From NCBI RefSeq assembly GCF_036345255.1, contig NZ_CP107783.1:3459501-3523500 (forward strand): 64,000 bases of DNA, written 5' to 3'. Positions 48,938-57,842 of the stretch are shown here, in pieces. The notes below the pieces were generated by a model, which saw only the letters and a program-made list of their open reading frames with translations, made no database searches and was not told the origin of the DNA. The stretch's first letter is position 1. Every line of letters begins with the position of its first letter. Made by a program: the position numbers and the translations under genes. The DNA is from Streptomyces sp. NBC_00569 (GTDB taxonomy: Bacteria; Actinomycetota; Actinomycetes; Streptomycetales; Streptomycetaceae).

Positions 48938-49345
48938 ATGTACCAGCAGATGATCTTCCCGAATCTCGCCGTGAACGACCTCGACGCGTCGAAGAAGTTC
49001 TTCACCGAGCTCGGGTACTCGATCAACCCGCAGTTCTCCGACGAGACCTGCGCCTCCGTGGTGGTCAGCGAGCACATCGTGGTCATGCTGCTCACCAAGG
49101 AGAAGTACTCCGGCTTCACGAAGAAGACGATCGTCGACTCGACCAAGAGCACCGAGGTGCTGCTGTGTCTGAGCGCGGAGAGCCGCGAGAAGGTCGACGA
49201 GCTCGTCGACAAGGCGATCGCCGCGGGCGGCACCGAGACCGGCGAGAAGCAGGACCACGGCTTCATGTACGGCCGCGCCTTCGACGACCCGGACGGCCAC
49301 ACCTGGGAGATCATGTGGATGGACCCGGCGGCCGTCCAGGGCTGA
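48938..49345 (+). CDS. VOC (glyoxalase/bleomycin-resistance) family protein
   Basis: A 135-residue protein. The paired beta-alpha-beta modules are visible in IFPNLAVNDLDASKKFFTEL and GRAFDDPDGHTWEIMWMDP, with the metal-site Glu of WEIMW. The family includes glyoxalases, dioxygenases and resistance proteins; which applies cannot be said. The 150 bp upstream hold no recognisable feature except a short AT-richer patch. Confidence 0.88.
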   Translation: MYQQMIFPNLAVNDLDASKKFFTELGYSINPQFSDETCASVVVSEHIVVMLLTKEKYSGFTKKTIVDSTKSTEVLLCLSAESREKVDELVDKAIAAGGTETGEKQDHGFMYGRAFDDPDGHTWEIMWMDPAAVQG

Positions 49346-49377
49346 TCCTCAGGAGTACGGCGCCCTAGCATGGGCGG

Positions 49378-50517
49378 GTGCAGACCTCTGAACCCGCCCC
49401 GCGCAGGCCCGCGATCCCGCACACGGACCCCGGCCGTGAGATCGAGACGCTCGACGAGTTCGACGAGGTCGTGGCCGCGCACGGCTCACTCGCCGGACGC
49501 CGCGTGCAGGCCGTCGACCTGACGGAGCGTACGGACGAACTGCTCACCCTGGACGCCGAGGGCGCCGTCTTCCTCGGCTGCCCGATGGGGCCCGACGCCG
49601 CGGCGCGGATCCGGGCCACCGGCGCCCTGGTCTTCCCGCCGGTCCCCGGCCTCCCTTTCGACCCGTACCGGGGCCTTCTCTACTCCCCCGACGAGCTGTT
49701 CGCGGGCCTCGCGGAGGGTGGATACGAGTCGACGCCGGACGCCCGCGCGTACGACTGGTTCCAGCAGACCAAGGCCGACCACGACGTCTTCGCGTCGATG
49801 CTGCGGGCCGTGCACGACGACTCCGTCTCCGACGCCCTCGACGAACTCCTCGCCGGCACCAGGGTGGTGGGGGTCATGGGCGGTCACGCGATGGCTCGCG
49901 GCACGGACGGGTACGCGGGCGCGGCGCGGCTCGGCAGGACGCTCGCGCGCTCCGGGGTCACCGTCGCCACGGGCGGCGGTCCGGGCGCGATGGAGGCGGC
50001 GAACCTGGGCGCGTACGCGGCACGGTTCGACGACGGGATGCTGGCCGAGGCGCTCCGACTCCTGTCCGCCGCACCCTCGTTCACCCCGTCCGTCACGGCG
50101 TGGGCGTCGGCCGCCTTCGAGGTGCGCTCCCGCTGGCCGGACGGCGGCGACTCGGTCGGCATCCCCACCTGGTTCTACGGGCACGAGCCGCCGAACGCCT
50201 TCGCCGGGCACATCGCGAAGTACTTCGCGAACGCCACCCGCGAGGACGGGCTCCTGGCCCGCTCGAACGCGGGGGTGGTCTTCCTGCCGGGCGCGGCCGG
50301 CACCGTCCAGGAGATATTCGACAACGCGACGCCGAACTACTACGAGTCCCGGGGCGCGCCCACCCCGATGGTCCTCGTCGGCCGCGCCCACTGGACGGAG
50401 CGCCTGCCGGCCTGGCCGCTGCTCACCGCTCTGGCCCGCGAGCGCTCGATGGACGCGCGGATCGCGCTGGTGGACACCGTGGAGGAAGCGGCGGACGCGC
50501 TCGCGAAGCTGGGCTGA
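49378..50517 (+). CDS. LOG-family (lysine decarboxylase-like) Rossmann protein, divergent
   Basis: A 379-residue protein. About 150 N-terminal residues precede the Rossmann core, with VVGVMGGHAMARGTDGYAGA, VATGGGPGAMEAANLGAYAA and the C-terminal block VVFLPGAAGTVQEIFDNATP. LOG enzymes cleave nucleoside 5'-monophosphates through PGGxGTxxE; here PGAAGTVQE keeps Gly-Thr and Glu but replaces the first Gly by Ala, and the protein is about twice the usual length. A nucleotide-cleaving role is possible but not certain. It starts at a GTG at 49378. Confidence 0.8.
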   Translation: MQTSEPAPRRPAIPHTDPGREIETLDEFDEVVAAHGSLAGRRVQAVDLTERTDELLTLDAEGAVFLGCPMGPDAAARIRATGALVFPPVPGLPFDPYRGLLYSPDELFAGLAEGGYESTPDARAYDWFQQTKADHDVFASMLRAVHDDSVSDALDELLAGTRVVGVMGGHAMARGTDGYAGAARLGRTLARSGVTVATGGGPGAMEAANLGAYAARFDDGMLAEALRLLSAAPSFTPSVTAWASAAFEVRSRWPDGGDSVGIPTWFYGHEPPNAFAGHIAKYFANATREDGLLARSNAGVVFLPGAAGTVQEIFDNATPNYYESRGAPTPMVLVGRAHWTERLPAWPLLTALARERSMDARIALVDTVEEAADALAKLG

Positions 50518-50567
50518 CTCTTCGGCGGGCCGAACTCCCCGGCGGCGGCACGGAAGCCAGGCCAGGG

Positions 50568-51380
50568 CTACCCGAACGTCGCCCGTTCCAGCCAGAAGTC
50601 CAGTAGTTCCCGCTCTCCCAGGACCTCCACGCGTCCGCCGTCGAGGGGCGCGCGCCGATAGAACGCGAGCATCACATCGGTCAGCGGCCCCCGCAGGGCG
50701 ACGGTCGCCTTCTCGTGGCCGCGGCGCCAGGTGAACCCGTCCTCGCCCAGTTCGACCAGCCATTCGGCGTTCAGCTCCGCCGGTGCGTCGGTGGCGTGGA
50801 GGTGCAGGCTGCGCCCGCCGCCGCGCAGCTCCGCCGCGGCGTCGGACGGGTCCGACCGCTGGGCGTAGGCGACGATCTGCAGCCATTCGTCGATCGCGTC
50901 GGCGGCGAGTTCGGGCGCCACCTCGTACGCGGCCTGCGCCGTGAGCGCCGCGTCCGCCCGGTGGATCACGGTCTCGTGCGTCATGCGGCGCGCCCAGAAC
51001 CCCGTGGTCCGCTGCCAGGACCAGGTCCAGACGCGGGTGCCGGGGCCGGCGGCGTGCAGCGTCCGCGCGGTCAGCTCGGCGCCTTCCATGAGCCAGGCCG
51101 CGAGCGCGGCCGGGTCGTCGCTCCCCGGCCCTTCGAAACCCGGCACCTTCTCGTCGGGGATCACCTCGGTGGCCCCGGTCCGTACGATCGCCTCGACCCA
51201 GCGGTGCGCGCCGCCGAGGTGCACGACGAGGTCGCGCAGGGTCCAGTCGGGGCAGGTCGGCACCGTCGCCGTGAGGTCGGCGCCGACGAGATGCCCGGCC
51301 AGCAGGGCGCTCTGCGCGACGACCTCGTCGCAGTAGCGGTCATGGGCGAGCTGTCCGGATGCCGCGGTCTCCGTCGTCAT
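50568..51380 (-). CDS. TIGR03083/MDMPI-fold protein
   Basis: A 270-residue soluble protein. The N-terminal maleylpyruvate-isomerase-like (DinB-type) four-helix bundle reads VPTCPDWTLRDLVVHLGGAH with the conserved CPDW and HLGG blocks, and WARRMTHETVIHRADA carries the second metal-site His. In actinomycetes this family uses or modifies mycothiol-linked substrates, and many members are of unknown role. It lies 10 bp downstream of thiQ on the same strand and may be the last gene of the thiamine operon. Confidence 0.8.
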   Translation of the reverse strand: MTTETAASGQLAHDRYCDEVVAQSALLAGHLVGADLTATVPTCPDWTLRDLVVHLGGAHRWVEAIVRTGATEVIPDEKVPGFEGPGSDDPAALAAWLMEGAELTARTLHAAGPGTRVWTWSWQRTTGFWARRMTHETVIHRADAALTAQAAYEVAPELAADAIDEWLQIVAYAQRSDPSDAAAELRGGGRSLHLHATDAPAELNAEWLVELGEDGFTWRRGHEKATVALRGPLTDVMLAFYRRAPLDGGRVEVLGERELLDFWLERATFG

Positions 51381-51390
51381 ACGGCGGACC

Positions 51391-52446
51391 CTATGCGGCG
51401 GACGGGCCGTCCAGCACCACGATTTCGCCCGCGTCGAACGCCACCGCGACCTCGTCCCCCGGCTCCGGTGCGTCCCGCAGCGCGCAGGCCGCTTCGAGGC
51501 GGGGCGCTTCCGCGGCCTGGAGGTGTACGGCGACATGCGTGCCGCGGAAGGTGCGCGCGGTGACCGTGCACGTCAACTGGGCCTCGGCGGCGGGCACGAG
51601 GCGTACGCCCGCGGGCCTGACGAGGATCTTGGCGCGGCCCTGCGGGGACCCCGCGGGCACGGGCACCTTCCCCCAGGGCGTGTCGGCCACCTCCCCGACG
51701 ATCGTGGCGTCGACGACGTTGTCGAATCCGAGGAAGCGGGCCACGAACTCGTCGGCCGGGTGCTGCCACACCTCAAGTGGCGTGCCGGACTGGGCGATCC
51801 GTCCGTCGCGCATCACCACGACACGGTCGGCGAGGGCGAAGGCCTCGCCCTGGTCGTGTGTCACGGCGAGCACGGTCGTACCCAACTCACCGAAGAGTTC
51901 CCTGAGTTCGACGACCAGACGCTCCCGCAGCGAGCGGTCGAGCTGACCGAGCGGCTCGTCGAGCATGAGCAGGCGGGGTCTCGGGGCGAGCGCCCTGGCG
52001 AGGGCGACGCGCTGCTGCTCCCCGCCGGACAGCGAGGCCACGGCCCGCCCAGCGGCCCCGGGCAGCCCGACCAGTGCCAGCAACTCCCTTACCCGGTCCC
52101 GCTGTTCGGAGCGCACGGCGCCGTGCATCCGCAGCCCGAAGGCGACGTTGCCGCCGACGTCACGCTGCGGGAACAGCTGGTGGTCCTGGAACATGAGGCC
52201 GACGCCCCGCCGGTGCGCGGGCACGCCCGACTGGTCACGGCCCTCGAGGAACACACGTCCCCCGTCGAGCCCCTGGAGCCCGGCCACGACCCGCAGCAGC
52301 GTCGACTTTCCGCTGCCGCTGGGGCCGAGCACACACACGATCTCGTGCTCGGCGACCTCCAGATCGACCCGGTCGAGCGCGGCATGCGCCGTTCTGGGCG
52401 GACCGCCGAACCGCACGGTCGCGTCGTCCAGGGTCAGCAGGGCCAT
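51391..52446 (-). CDS. thiQ: Thiamine ABC transporter ATPase
   Basis: A 351-residue ATPase: Walker A VLGPSGSGKSTLLRVVAG, signature LSGGEQQRVALARAL, Walker B LLMLDEPLGQLD, switch AVTHDQGEA, and a C-terminal TOBE-like domain. By itself it resembles iron/thiamine/sulfate importers; the TPP riboswitch before thiB decides in favour of thiamine (or a related precursor). Start ATG overlaps the thiP stop by one base. Confidence 0.85.
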   Translation of the reverse strand: MALLTLDDATVRFGGPPRTAHAALDRVDLEVAEHEIVCVLGPSGSGKSTLLRVVAGLQGLDGGRVFLEGRDQSGVPAHRRGVGLMFQDHQLFPQRDVGGNVAFGLRMHGAVRSEQRDRVRELLALVGLPGAAGRAVASLSGGEQQRVALARALAPRPRLLMLDEPLGQLDRSLRERLVVELRELFGELGTTVLAVTHDQGEAFALADRVVVMRDGRIAQSGTPLEVWQHPADEFVARFLGFDNVVDATIVGEVADTPWGKVPVPAGSPQGRAKILVRPAGVRLVPAAEAQLTCTVTARTFRGTHVAVHLQAAEAPRLEAACALRDAPEPGDEVAVAFDAGEIVVLDGPSAA

Positions 52447-54203
52447 CAGAACTCCCCCGTCGTACGGTCCGTGCGGATGCGTTCGAGCAGCAGCAGCGAC
52501 ACCGCGCACACCACCATGAGAATCGTCGAAAGGGCCATTGCCTGGCCGTAGTTGAGGTCACCGGCGCGGCCGAGGAGCCGCGCCACGGCGACCGGCAGGG
52601 TCGGGCGGTCCGGGCGGGCGATGAACACGGTCGCCCCGAACTCGCCGAGCGACACGGCGAACGCGAACCCGGCCGCGATCAGCAGAGCCCTGCGCACCAT
52701 CGGCAGATCGACCTCGCGCCAGGCCCGCAGCGGCGAGGCGCCGAGGACGGCGGCGGCCTCGCGCAGCCGCCCGTCGACCGCGCGCAGGACCGGCAGCATG
52801 GTGCGGACGACGAAGGGCACCCCGACGAGGGCCTGGGCCAGCGGAACCAGGATCCAGGTGCCGCGCAGGTCGAGAGGCGGCCTGTCCAGGGTGATCAGGA
52901 AGCCGAAGCCGACGGTGACGGCGGAGACGCCGAGCGGCAGCATGAGGAGCGCGTCGAAGCCCCGTACGAGACGGCCGGCCATGGGGGTCCCCCCGCTCGA
53001 GCGGAGCCGAGAGTGGGGGAGTGTCAGGGCCGCCGCGGCGAGTCCGCCGATCACGACCGCGATGGCGGTGGCGGCGAGCGCGTACGTGAGGGAGTTCCCG
53101 ATCGCCTCGATCGGCGGCACCAGGAACACGCCGCTGTCGGACGAGGTGAGCGCCTTGTAGTAGGCGAACCCGAAGCCGTCCGACCCCTCGAAGGACCTCT
53201 GGATCAGCACGCCGAGCGGCAGCAGGATCAGCACCGCGACCGTGGCGACCACTCCGGCGAGGAGCGCCCACTGGCCCGCGCCGCGCGGGCGCCGGGCGGT
53301 GTGCGCCGCGTCGACGAGGCGCAGCGCGCTCTCCCTCCGGCGCACGCTCCAGGCGTGCACGGCGAGGATGATCCCTACGGCGGCGAACTGCACGATCGTG
53401 AGAACAGCCGCCGTGGAGAGGTCGAAGATCTGTGCGGTCTGCCGGTAGATCTCCACCTCAAGAGTGGAGAACGTCGGCCCGCCGAGGATCTGGACCACGC
53501 CGAACGACGTGAACGTGAAGAGGAAGACCATCAGCGCGGCGGCCGCGACGGCCGGCCCGAGCGCGGGCAGCGTCACCTTCCGCCAGGCCGCCCAGCGGGA
53601 GGCGCCCAGCATGCGGGCGGCCTCCTCCTGTCGCGGGTCGAGCTGCGACCACAGTCCGCCGACGGTGCGCACGACGACGGCGTAGTTGAAGAAGACATGG
53701 GCGAGCAGGATCGCCCACACCGTCGTGTCGAGGCGTACGCCCCACAGGCCGTCGAGGAGCCCGCCGCGGCCGACCAGCGCCAGGAACGCCGTGCCGACGA
53801 CGACGGTCGGCAGCACGAACGGCACGGTGACGGCGGCCCTCAGAACCTGCTTGCCCCTGAACTCGAAGCGCGCGAACACGTATGCGCCGGGGAGCGCGAT
53901 CAGCAGCGTGAGCACGGTCGAGGCGAACGCCTGCCAGGTCGTGAACCACAGGACGTGCCGGATGTCGGACTGCCCGAGCACGTCGGCGATCCGCCCGAAC
54001 TGCCAGTGGCCGCCCGCCTTCAGGCCGCGGGAGACGATCGCGGCGACCGGGTAGGCGAAGAAGACCGCGAAGAACGCGACGGGCACGGCCATCAGGCCGA
54101 GCCGCGCCGCGCTCCCGCGCCGACGACCCTTACGGGACTCCACCGGAGGCTTTTCCGGTCGCGTCACCGGGCGCTCTACCGGAGCTCCACCGGGGGGTGT
54201 CAC
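52446..54203 (-). CDS. thiP: Thiamine ABC transporter permease (fused double permease)
   Basis: A 585-residue membrane protein made of two permease halves, each with an EAA-type loop (DPRQEEAARMLGASRWAAWR and DGRLREAAAVLGASPLRAWR), as in ThiP. About 12 helices can be read, starting with LGLMAVPVAFFAVFFAYPVA. The GTG at 54203 is preferred because it overlaps the thiB stop codon (GTGA), giving coupling; an earlier GTG at 54224 is also possible. Confidence 0.88.
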   Translation of the reverse strand: MTPPGGAPVERPVTRPEKPPVESRKGRRRGSAARLGLMAVPVAFFAVFFAYPVAAIVSRGLKAGGHWQFGRIADVLGQSDIRHVLWFTTWQAFASTVLTLLIALPGAYVFARFEFRGKQVLRAAVTVPFVLPTVVVGTAFLALVGRGGLLDGLWGVRLDTTVWAILLAHVFFNYAVVVRTVGGLWSQLDPRQEEAARMLGASRWAAWRKVTLPALGPAVAAAALMVFLFTFTSFGVVQILGGPTFSTLEVEIYRQTAQIFDLSTAAVLTIVQFAAVGIILAVHAWSVRRRESALRLVDAAHTARRPRGAGQWALLAGVVATVAVLILLPLGVLIQRSFEGSDGFGFAYYKALTSSDSGVFLVPPIEAIGNSLTYALAATAIAVVIGGLAAAALTLPHSRLRSSGGTPMAGRLVRGFDALLMLPLGVSAVTVGFGFLITLDRPPLDLRGTWILVPLAQALVGVPFVVRTMLPVLRAVDGRLREAAAVLGASPLRAWREVDLPMVRRALLIAAGFAFAVSLGEFGATVFIARPDRPTLPVAVARLLGRAGDLNYGQAMALSTILMVVCAVSLLLLERIRTDRTTGEF

Positions 54204-55300
54204 TTCAGTACGAGCGAGGTCCACGACTTGACCCAGGCGTCACGGTTGTCGGCGATCTTCTTCGGGGCCATGGTCTTCGGGGCGTCGACCTTGACGTCGT
54301 ACTTCGCGTAGTCGGCGGGCAGGGCCGCGTCCTTCGTCACCGGGTCCACGAACATGTTCAGCGGCATGTCCTGCTGGAACTCCTTCGCGATCAGGAAGTC
54401 GAGGAGTGCCTTGCCGCCCTTCTCGTTCTTCGCGTTGCTCAGCAGGCCGGCGAACTCGGTCTGGCGGAAGCAGGTGCCGGTCGCGACCCCGGTCGGGGCG
54501 GTCTTGGGCTGCGGGTCCGAGTAGATCGCCTCGGCGGGCGGGGATGACGCGTACGACACGACGAGCGGCCGGTCACCGCCCGCCTTCCTGCCGCCGGCGG
54601 AGCCCGAGAACTCCTCGTTGTAGGCCTGCTCCCAGCCGTCGACGACCTTCACGCCGTTGGCCTTGAGCTTCTTCCAGTAGCCCTGCCAGCCGTTGCCGTG
54701 GTCGCCGTACTGCGCGGCGCTGCCGAGCAGGAAACCGAGGCCGGGCGACGACGTCGACACGTTCTCCGTGACCAGCAGGTTCTTGTACGCGGGCTTGGCG
54801 AGGTCGTCGAACGAGGCGGGCGGCGTCAGCTTGTGATCGGCGAAGTACTTCTTGTCGTAGTTGACGCAGATGTTGCCGGTGTCGATCGGGGTGACGCGGT
54901 GCTTGCCCTTGTCGAGCTGGTACTCGGCCCCCACCCGGTCCAGGCCCTTGGCCTCGTACGGCTGGAAGAGCCCGTTGTCGAGGGCGCGCGACAGGAGCGT
55001 GTTGTCGACGCCGAAGAGGACGTCGCCCTGCGGGTTGTCCTTGGACAGGATGGCCTTGTTCACGGCCTCGCCCGCGTCACCGTCCTTCAGGACCGTGACC
55101 TTGTAGCCGGAGCGCTTCTCGAAGTCCTTGAGCACGTTCTTGGAGACGGCCCACGAGTCATGGCTGACGAGGGTGACGGTCTTGGAGTCCGCCGGGTCCG
55201 CCGAGTTCTTGCCGGAGTCGGATCCCCCGCACGCGGAGAGCGTGACGAGTCCGAGACCGGCCGCCACGGCGACGGCCGTGGCCTTGATGATGGTGCTCAC
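54200..55300 (-). CDS. thiB: Thiamine-binding lipoprotein of the ABC transporter
   Basis: A 366-residue solute-binding protein with a lipoprotein signal (lipobox LSACGG near residue 24). Mature blocks: VTLVSHDSWAVSKNVLKDFE, ILSKDNPQGDVLFGVDNTLL and YDKKYFADHKLTPPASFDDL, the ThiB/FbpA fold. The GTG at 55300 has a strong AGGAGGGA seven bases upstream. A TPP riboswitch and a long hairpin precede it, so expression should fall when thiamine pyrophosphate is plentiful. Confidence 0.9.
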   Translation of the reverse strand: MSTIIKATAVAVAAGLGLVTLSACGGSDSGKNSADPADSKTVTLVSHDSWAVSKNVLKDFEKRSGYKVTVLKDGDAGEAVNKAILSKDNPQGDVLFGVDNTLLSRALDNGLFQPYEAKGLDRVGAEYQLDKGKHRVTPIDTGNICVNYDKKYFADHKLTPPASFDDLAKPAYKNLLVTENVSTSSPGLGFLLGSAAQYGDHGNGWQGYWKKLKANGVKVVDGWEQAYNEEFSGSAGGRKAGGDRPLVVSYASSPPAEAIYSDPQPKTAPTGVATGTCFRQTEFAGLLSNAKNEKGGKALLDFLIAKEFQQDMPLNMFVDPVTKDAALPADYAKYDVKVDAPKTMAPKKIADNRDAWVKSWTSLVLK

Positions 55301-55334
55301 TGAGTTCCCTCCTGGGTGACCAGGAAGAGACGCG

Positions 55335-55371
55335 GCCCTGCCCGGGATCGCGGACGATTCCCGGGCAGGGC
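55335..55371 (-). terminator. Expression-platform hairpin downstream of the TPP riboswitch
   Basis: A perfect 13-bp stem GCCCTGCCCGGGA / TCCCGGGCAGGGC with an 11-nt loop lies between the riboswitch and the thiB ribosome-binding site, followed on the minus strand by CGCGTCTCTTCC. It probably ends transcription when the ligand is bound. Confidence 0.7.
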
Positions 55372-55392
55372 ACAACAGCTTGAGTGGCGACC

Positions 55393-55476
55393 GAACTTCC
55401 TACCCAGAATGACCTGGGCAAGGTTCAGAGGGTCTGCGGCCGATGCCGCACTCTCAGCGCTGTGGCGCTCCCCTGT
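55393..55476 (-). ncRNA. TPP (THI-box) riboswitch controlling thiBPQ
   Basis: Read on the minus strand the stretch shows the THI-box core in order: AGGGGAGCGCC, GCGCTGAGAGTGCGGC with the pyrimidine-sensing CUGAGA, GCAGACCCTCTGAACCTTG and CCCAGGTCATTCTGGGTAGG. These match the conserved parts of the TPP aptamer, and a thiamine-type importer follows 93 bp downstream. Its position 32 bp beyond the rlmN stop means both can be expressed independently. Confidence 0.93.
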
Positions 55477-55508
55477 CGGAATATGAAGATGTAAGTACGC
55501 CAGTCAGG

Positions 55509-56615
55509 TTACCGCTCGGTGGCGGCGAGCTGACCGCACGCCCCGTCGATCTCCTGGCCACGGGTGTCGCGGACGGTGACCGGCACGCCGTGGGCCGCGA
55601 TGGCCTCGACGAACGCCTTCTCGTCCTCGGGGCGCGAGGCCGTCCACTTCGAGCCCGGGGTCGGGTTCAGCGGGATCAGGTTGACGTGGACGCGCTTGCC
55701 CTTGAGCAGGCGGCCGAGCCGGTCACCACGCCAGGCCTGGTCGTTGATGTCCCGGATGAGCGCGTACTCGATCGAGATGCGGCGGCCCGACTTCTCGGAG
55801 TACTCCCACGCCGCGTCGAGGACCTCGCGGACCTTCCAGCGCGTGTTGACCGGGACGAGGGTGTCGCGCAGCTCGTCGTCGGGGGCGTGCAGCGAGACGG
55901 CGAGGCGGCACTTGAAGCCCTCGTCGGCGAACCGGTGCATGGCGGGGACCAGACCGACGGTCGAGACGGTGATCCCGCGCTGCGAGAGGCCGACGCCGTC
56001 GGGCTCGGGGTCGGTGAGCGCGCGGATGGCGCCGACGACCCGCTTGTAGTTGGCCAGGGGCTCACCCATGCCCATGAAGACGATGTTGCTCAGGCGCGCC
56101 GGACCGCCCGGGATCTCGCCCTCGCGCAGCGCGCGCATGCCGTCGACGATCTGGTGCACGATCTCACCCGTCGACAGGTTCCGGTCGAGGCCGGCCTGTC
56201 CCGTGGCGCAGAACGGGCAGTTCATTCCGCAGCCGGCCTGCGAACTGATGCACATGGTGACCCGGTCCGGGTAGCGCATCAGCACGGACTCGACGAGCGT
56301 GCCGTCGAAGAGCCGCCACAAGGTCTTGCGGGTGGTGTCCTGGTCGGTCGACAGATGCCGGACGACGGTCATCAGCTCCGGAAGCAGCGCCTCCTGCAGC
56401 TTGCTGCGCGAGCCGGCGGGGATGTCGGTCCACTCCGCGGGGTCGTGCGCGAACCGCGAGAAGTAGTGCTGCGACAGCTGCTTGGCGCGGAACGGCTTCT
56501 CACCGATCGCGGCGACGGCCTCCTTCCGCTCGGCGGGCGAGAGGTCGGCGAGGTGCCGCGGCGGCTTCTTGGCTCCGCGCGGGGCAACGAAAGTGAGTTC
56601 TCCGGGCTTAGGCAT
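55509..56615 (-). CDS. rlmN: 23S rRNA (adenine-2503-C2) methyltransferase
   Basis: A 368-residue radical-SAM enzyme that methylates A2503 of 23S rRNA (and adenosine 37 of tRNAs). The cluster motif is [19 protein letters not shown] (CxxxCxxC), with [20 protein letters not shown] and [20 protein letters not shown] (C-terminal cysteine). The start at 56615 ([14 protein letters not shown]) is the family's usual one. Confidence 0.95.
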   Translation of the reverse strand: MPKPGELTFVAPRGAKKPPRHLADLSPAERKEAVAAIGEKPFRAKQLSQHYFSRFAHDPAEWTDIPAGSRSKLQEALLPELMTVVRHLSTDQDTTRKTLWRLFDGTLVESVLMRYPDRVTMCISSQAGCGMNCPFCATGQAGLDRNLSTGEIVHQIVDGMRALREGEIPGGPARLSNIVFMGMGEPLANYKRVVGAIRALTDPEPDGVGLSQRGITVSTVGLVPAMHRFADEGFKCRLAVSLHAPDDELRDTLVPVNTRWKVREVLDAAWEYSEKSGRRISIEYALIRDINDQAWRGDRLGRLLKGKRVHVNLIPLNPTPGSKWTASRPEDEKAFVEAIAAHGVPVTVRDTRGQEIDGACGQLAATER

Positions 56616-56864
56616 AACCGTTCCAGTGTCGCAGATCGAATCATGTGACCTGGGGCTCAAGAGAGGGAGGGGGGCGCCAATGGTCGTCCCTGGTGGTCGT
56701 GGGCCCTCTCCCTACGGCCCGCAGACGGCCCGGCACCCTTCTCCCTCAGGCAACATCCGTGCAGGTCGGCGCCGGACTCCGCGCACTGCCGGCACGCGTG
56801 GTCGTCGTCGCCCCAGGACGCTTCAGAACTTCATGCGGGGGCATGTTTCAGCGTGCGCAGAAAA

Positions 56865-56880
56865 TCGAACACATGCTCTA
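56865..56880 (+). promoter_or_regulatory. SOS-box-like site before the LexA-domain operon
   Basis: TCGAACACATGCTCTA matches the Streptomyces LexA consensus TCGAAC-N4-GTTCGA at 10 of 12 defined positions. It ends nine bases before the start codon of the small gene, overlapping the likely transcription-start/RBS region. Confidence 0.45.
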
Positions 56881-56888
56881 CTGGACTC

Positions 56889-57086
56889 ATGGCGCACCAC
56901 GAACATTCCCGCGACATCGTGCAGGCCCAGCGCGACTGGATCCGCACCTACAACGCCCTCGCCGAGGCCCCGACCGGCAGCAATACGCGCCTGCGCCGGC
57001 GTCTGATCGATCTGTCCCGCCGACTCGTCCAGGACGTCCCCCGGGAACAGCGCGCAGACCTGCGCCAGCAGGCTGAGGAGGACTAG
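56889..57086 (+). CDS. Small helical protein upstream of the LexA-domain gene
   Basis: A 65-residue, charged, probably all-helical protein (HSRDIVQAQRDWIRTYNALA, then RLRRRLIDLSRRLVQDVPRE). No family recognised. The start is uncertain: ATG at 56889 or GTG at 56853, neither with a strong ribosome-binding site. Its stop overlaps the next gene's GTG by one base (TAGTG), so the two proteins are made together. Confidence 0.55.
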   Translation: MAHHEHSRDIVQAQRDWIRTYNALAEAPTGSNTRLRRRLIDLSRRLVQDVPREQRADLRQQAEED

Positions 57087-57316
57087 TGACCCGCGTCCGG
57101 CGGTCCTGGGACATCACTGAGCGCCAGCGGTCGGTGCTCGCCGCGATACGCGCCCACATCGCCGATCACGGCGAGGCCCCCACCGTGCGGGAGATCGCCG
57201 CGGCCGTCGGACTGGCCAGCCCTTCGTCGGTGCTGTATCAGCTGCGCCGCCTCGAGGAGGCCGGCGCCGTACGGCGTGCCCGGGGCACCGGCTCGCGGGA
57301 CTACCGGCTCAGCTGA
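57086..57316 (+). CDS. LexA-type DNA-binding domain without protease domain
   Basis: A 76-residue protein that equals the N-terminal winged helix of LexA: DITERQRSVLAAIRAHIADH, then APTVREIAAAVGLASPSSVL and LRRLEEAGAVRRARGTGSRD. The Ser-Lys peptidase domain that follows in full LexA is absent, so it cannot self-cleave. It could compete with or add to LexA at SOS boxes, or bind sites of its own. GAGGAGG lies five bases before the GTG. An SOS-like box precedes the two-gene operon. Confidence 0.8.
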   Translation: MTRVRRSWDITERQRSVLAAIRAHIADHGEAPTVREIAAAVGLASPSSVLYQLRRLEEAGAVRRARGTGSRDYRLS

Positions 57317-57432
57317 CGTCCGACGACGCGCCCCCTTGACTCGTTCCCCCCGTGGCGGAGGTTCGCCCGGCGCCCCCGGCGGGCTTGCAGCGGAACAGCC
57401 CCCGTAGGTTCTGGCACGCCGGCGGCACGCGT

Positions 57433-57780
57433 TCAGTCCCCTTGGAACCACAGGTAGCTGCCAGGAGTGTCGGCGCACTGCTGGAGCCGTGTCGCAAGAT
57501 CGTCCAGCGCGGCAAGCTGACGTCGATCACTGCACCGTCGGGCCAGTCCGCTGATCTCGGTGAGCGCGACGGCGGCCTCCTGCTCGTTCATCAAAGTGTC
57601 TCGGTACGGATCAACGGCGGTGAGCCTCCCCGGGACCCCCGGCAGCCGAAGGGAGTCAAGTGCATCGGCCAACGCGTCCCCGTGCCCGCACGAGCTCCGC
57701 AGAAGCGTTGCCCGGGACTTGCGCCAGTTTCGCGTCGGCCGTGCGGAGTGCAGCTCAAGATCGATCCCCATGGGCCCATG
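57433..57780 (-). CDS. Hypothetical soluble protein
   Basis: A 115-residue protein without recognised motif: GIDLELHSARPTRNWRKSRA at the start, a conserved-looking LADALDSLRLPGVPGRLTAV middle and a charged helical end (EQEAAVALTEISGLARRCSD). ATG codons at 57780 and 57771 are both possible. It is convergent with the LexA-domain gene. Confidence 0.6.
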   Translation of the reverse strand, partial: HGPMGIDLELHSARPTRNWRKSRATLLRSSCGHGDALADALDSLRLPGVPGRLTAVDPYRDTLMNEQEAAVALTEISGLARRCSDRRQLAALDDLATRLQQCADTPGSYLWFQGD

Positions 57781-57842
57781 ATGCCCTGCCTCGCGGGCAC
57801 GCCAGGAATGGTCGGCATCCGATCCGTAGCTCCCTGCAGAGT

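Noticed and set aside
51391..55300. Iron(III) ABC importer
   Set aside because: Sequence alone would allow it, but the TPP riboswitch upstream favours thiamine.
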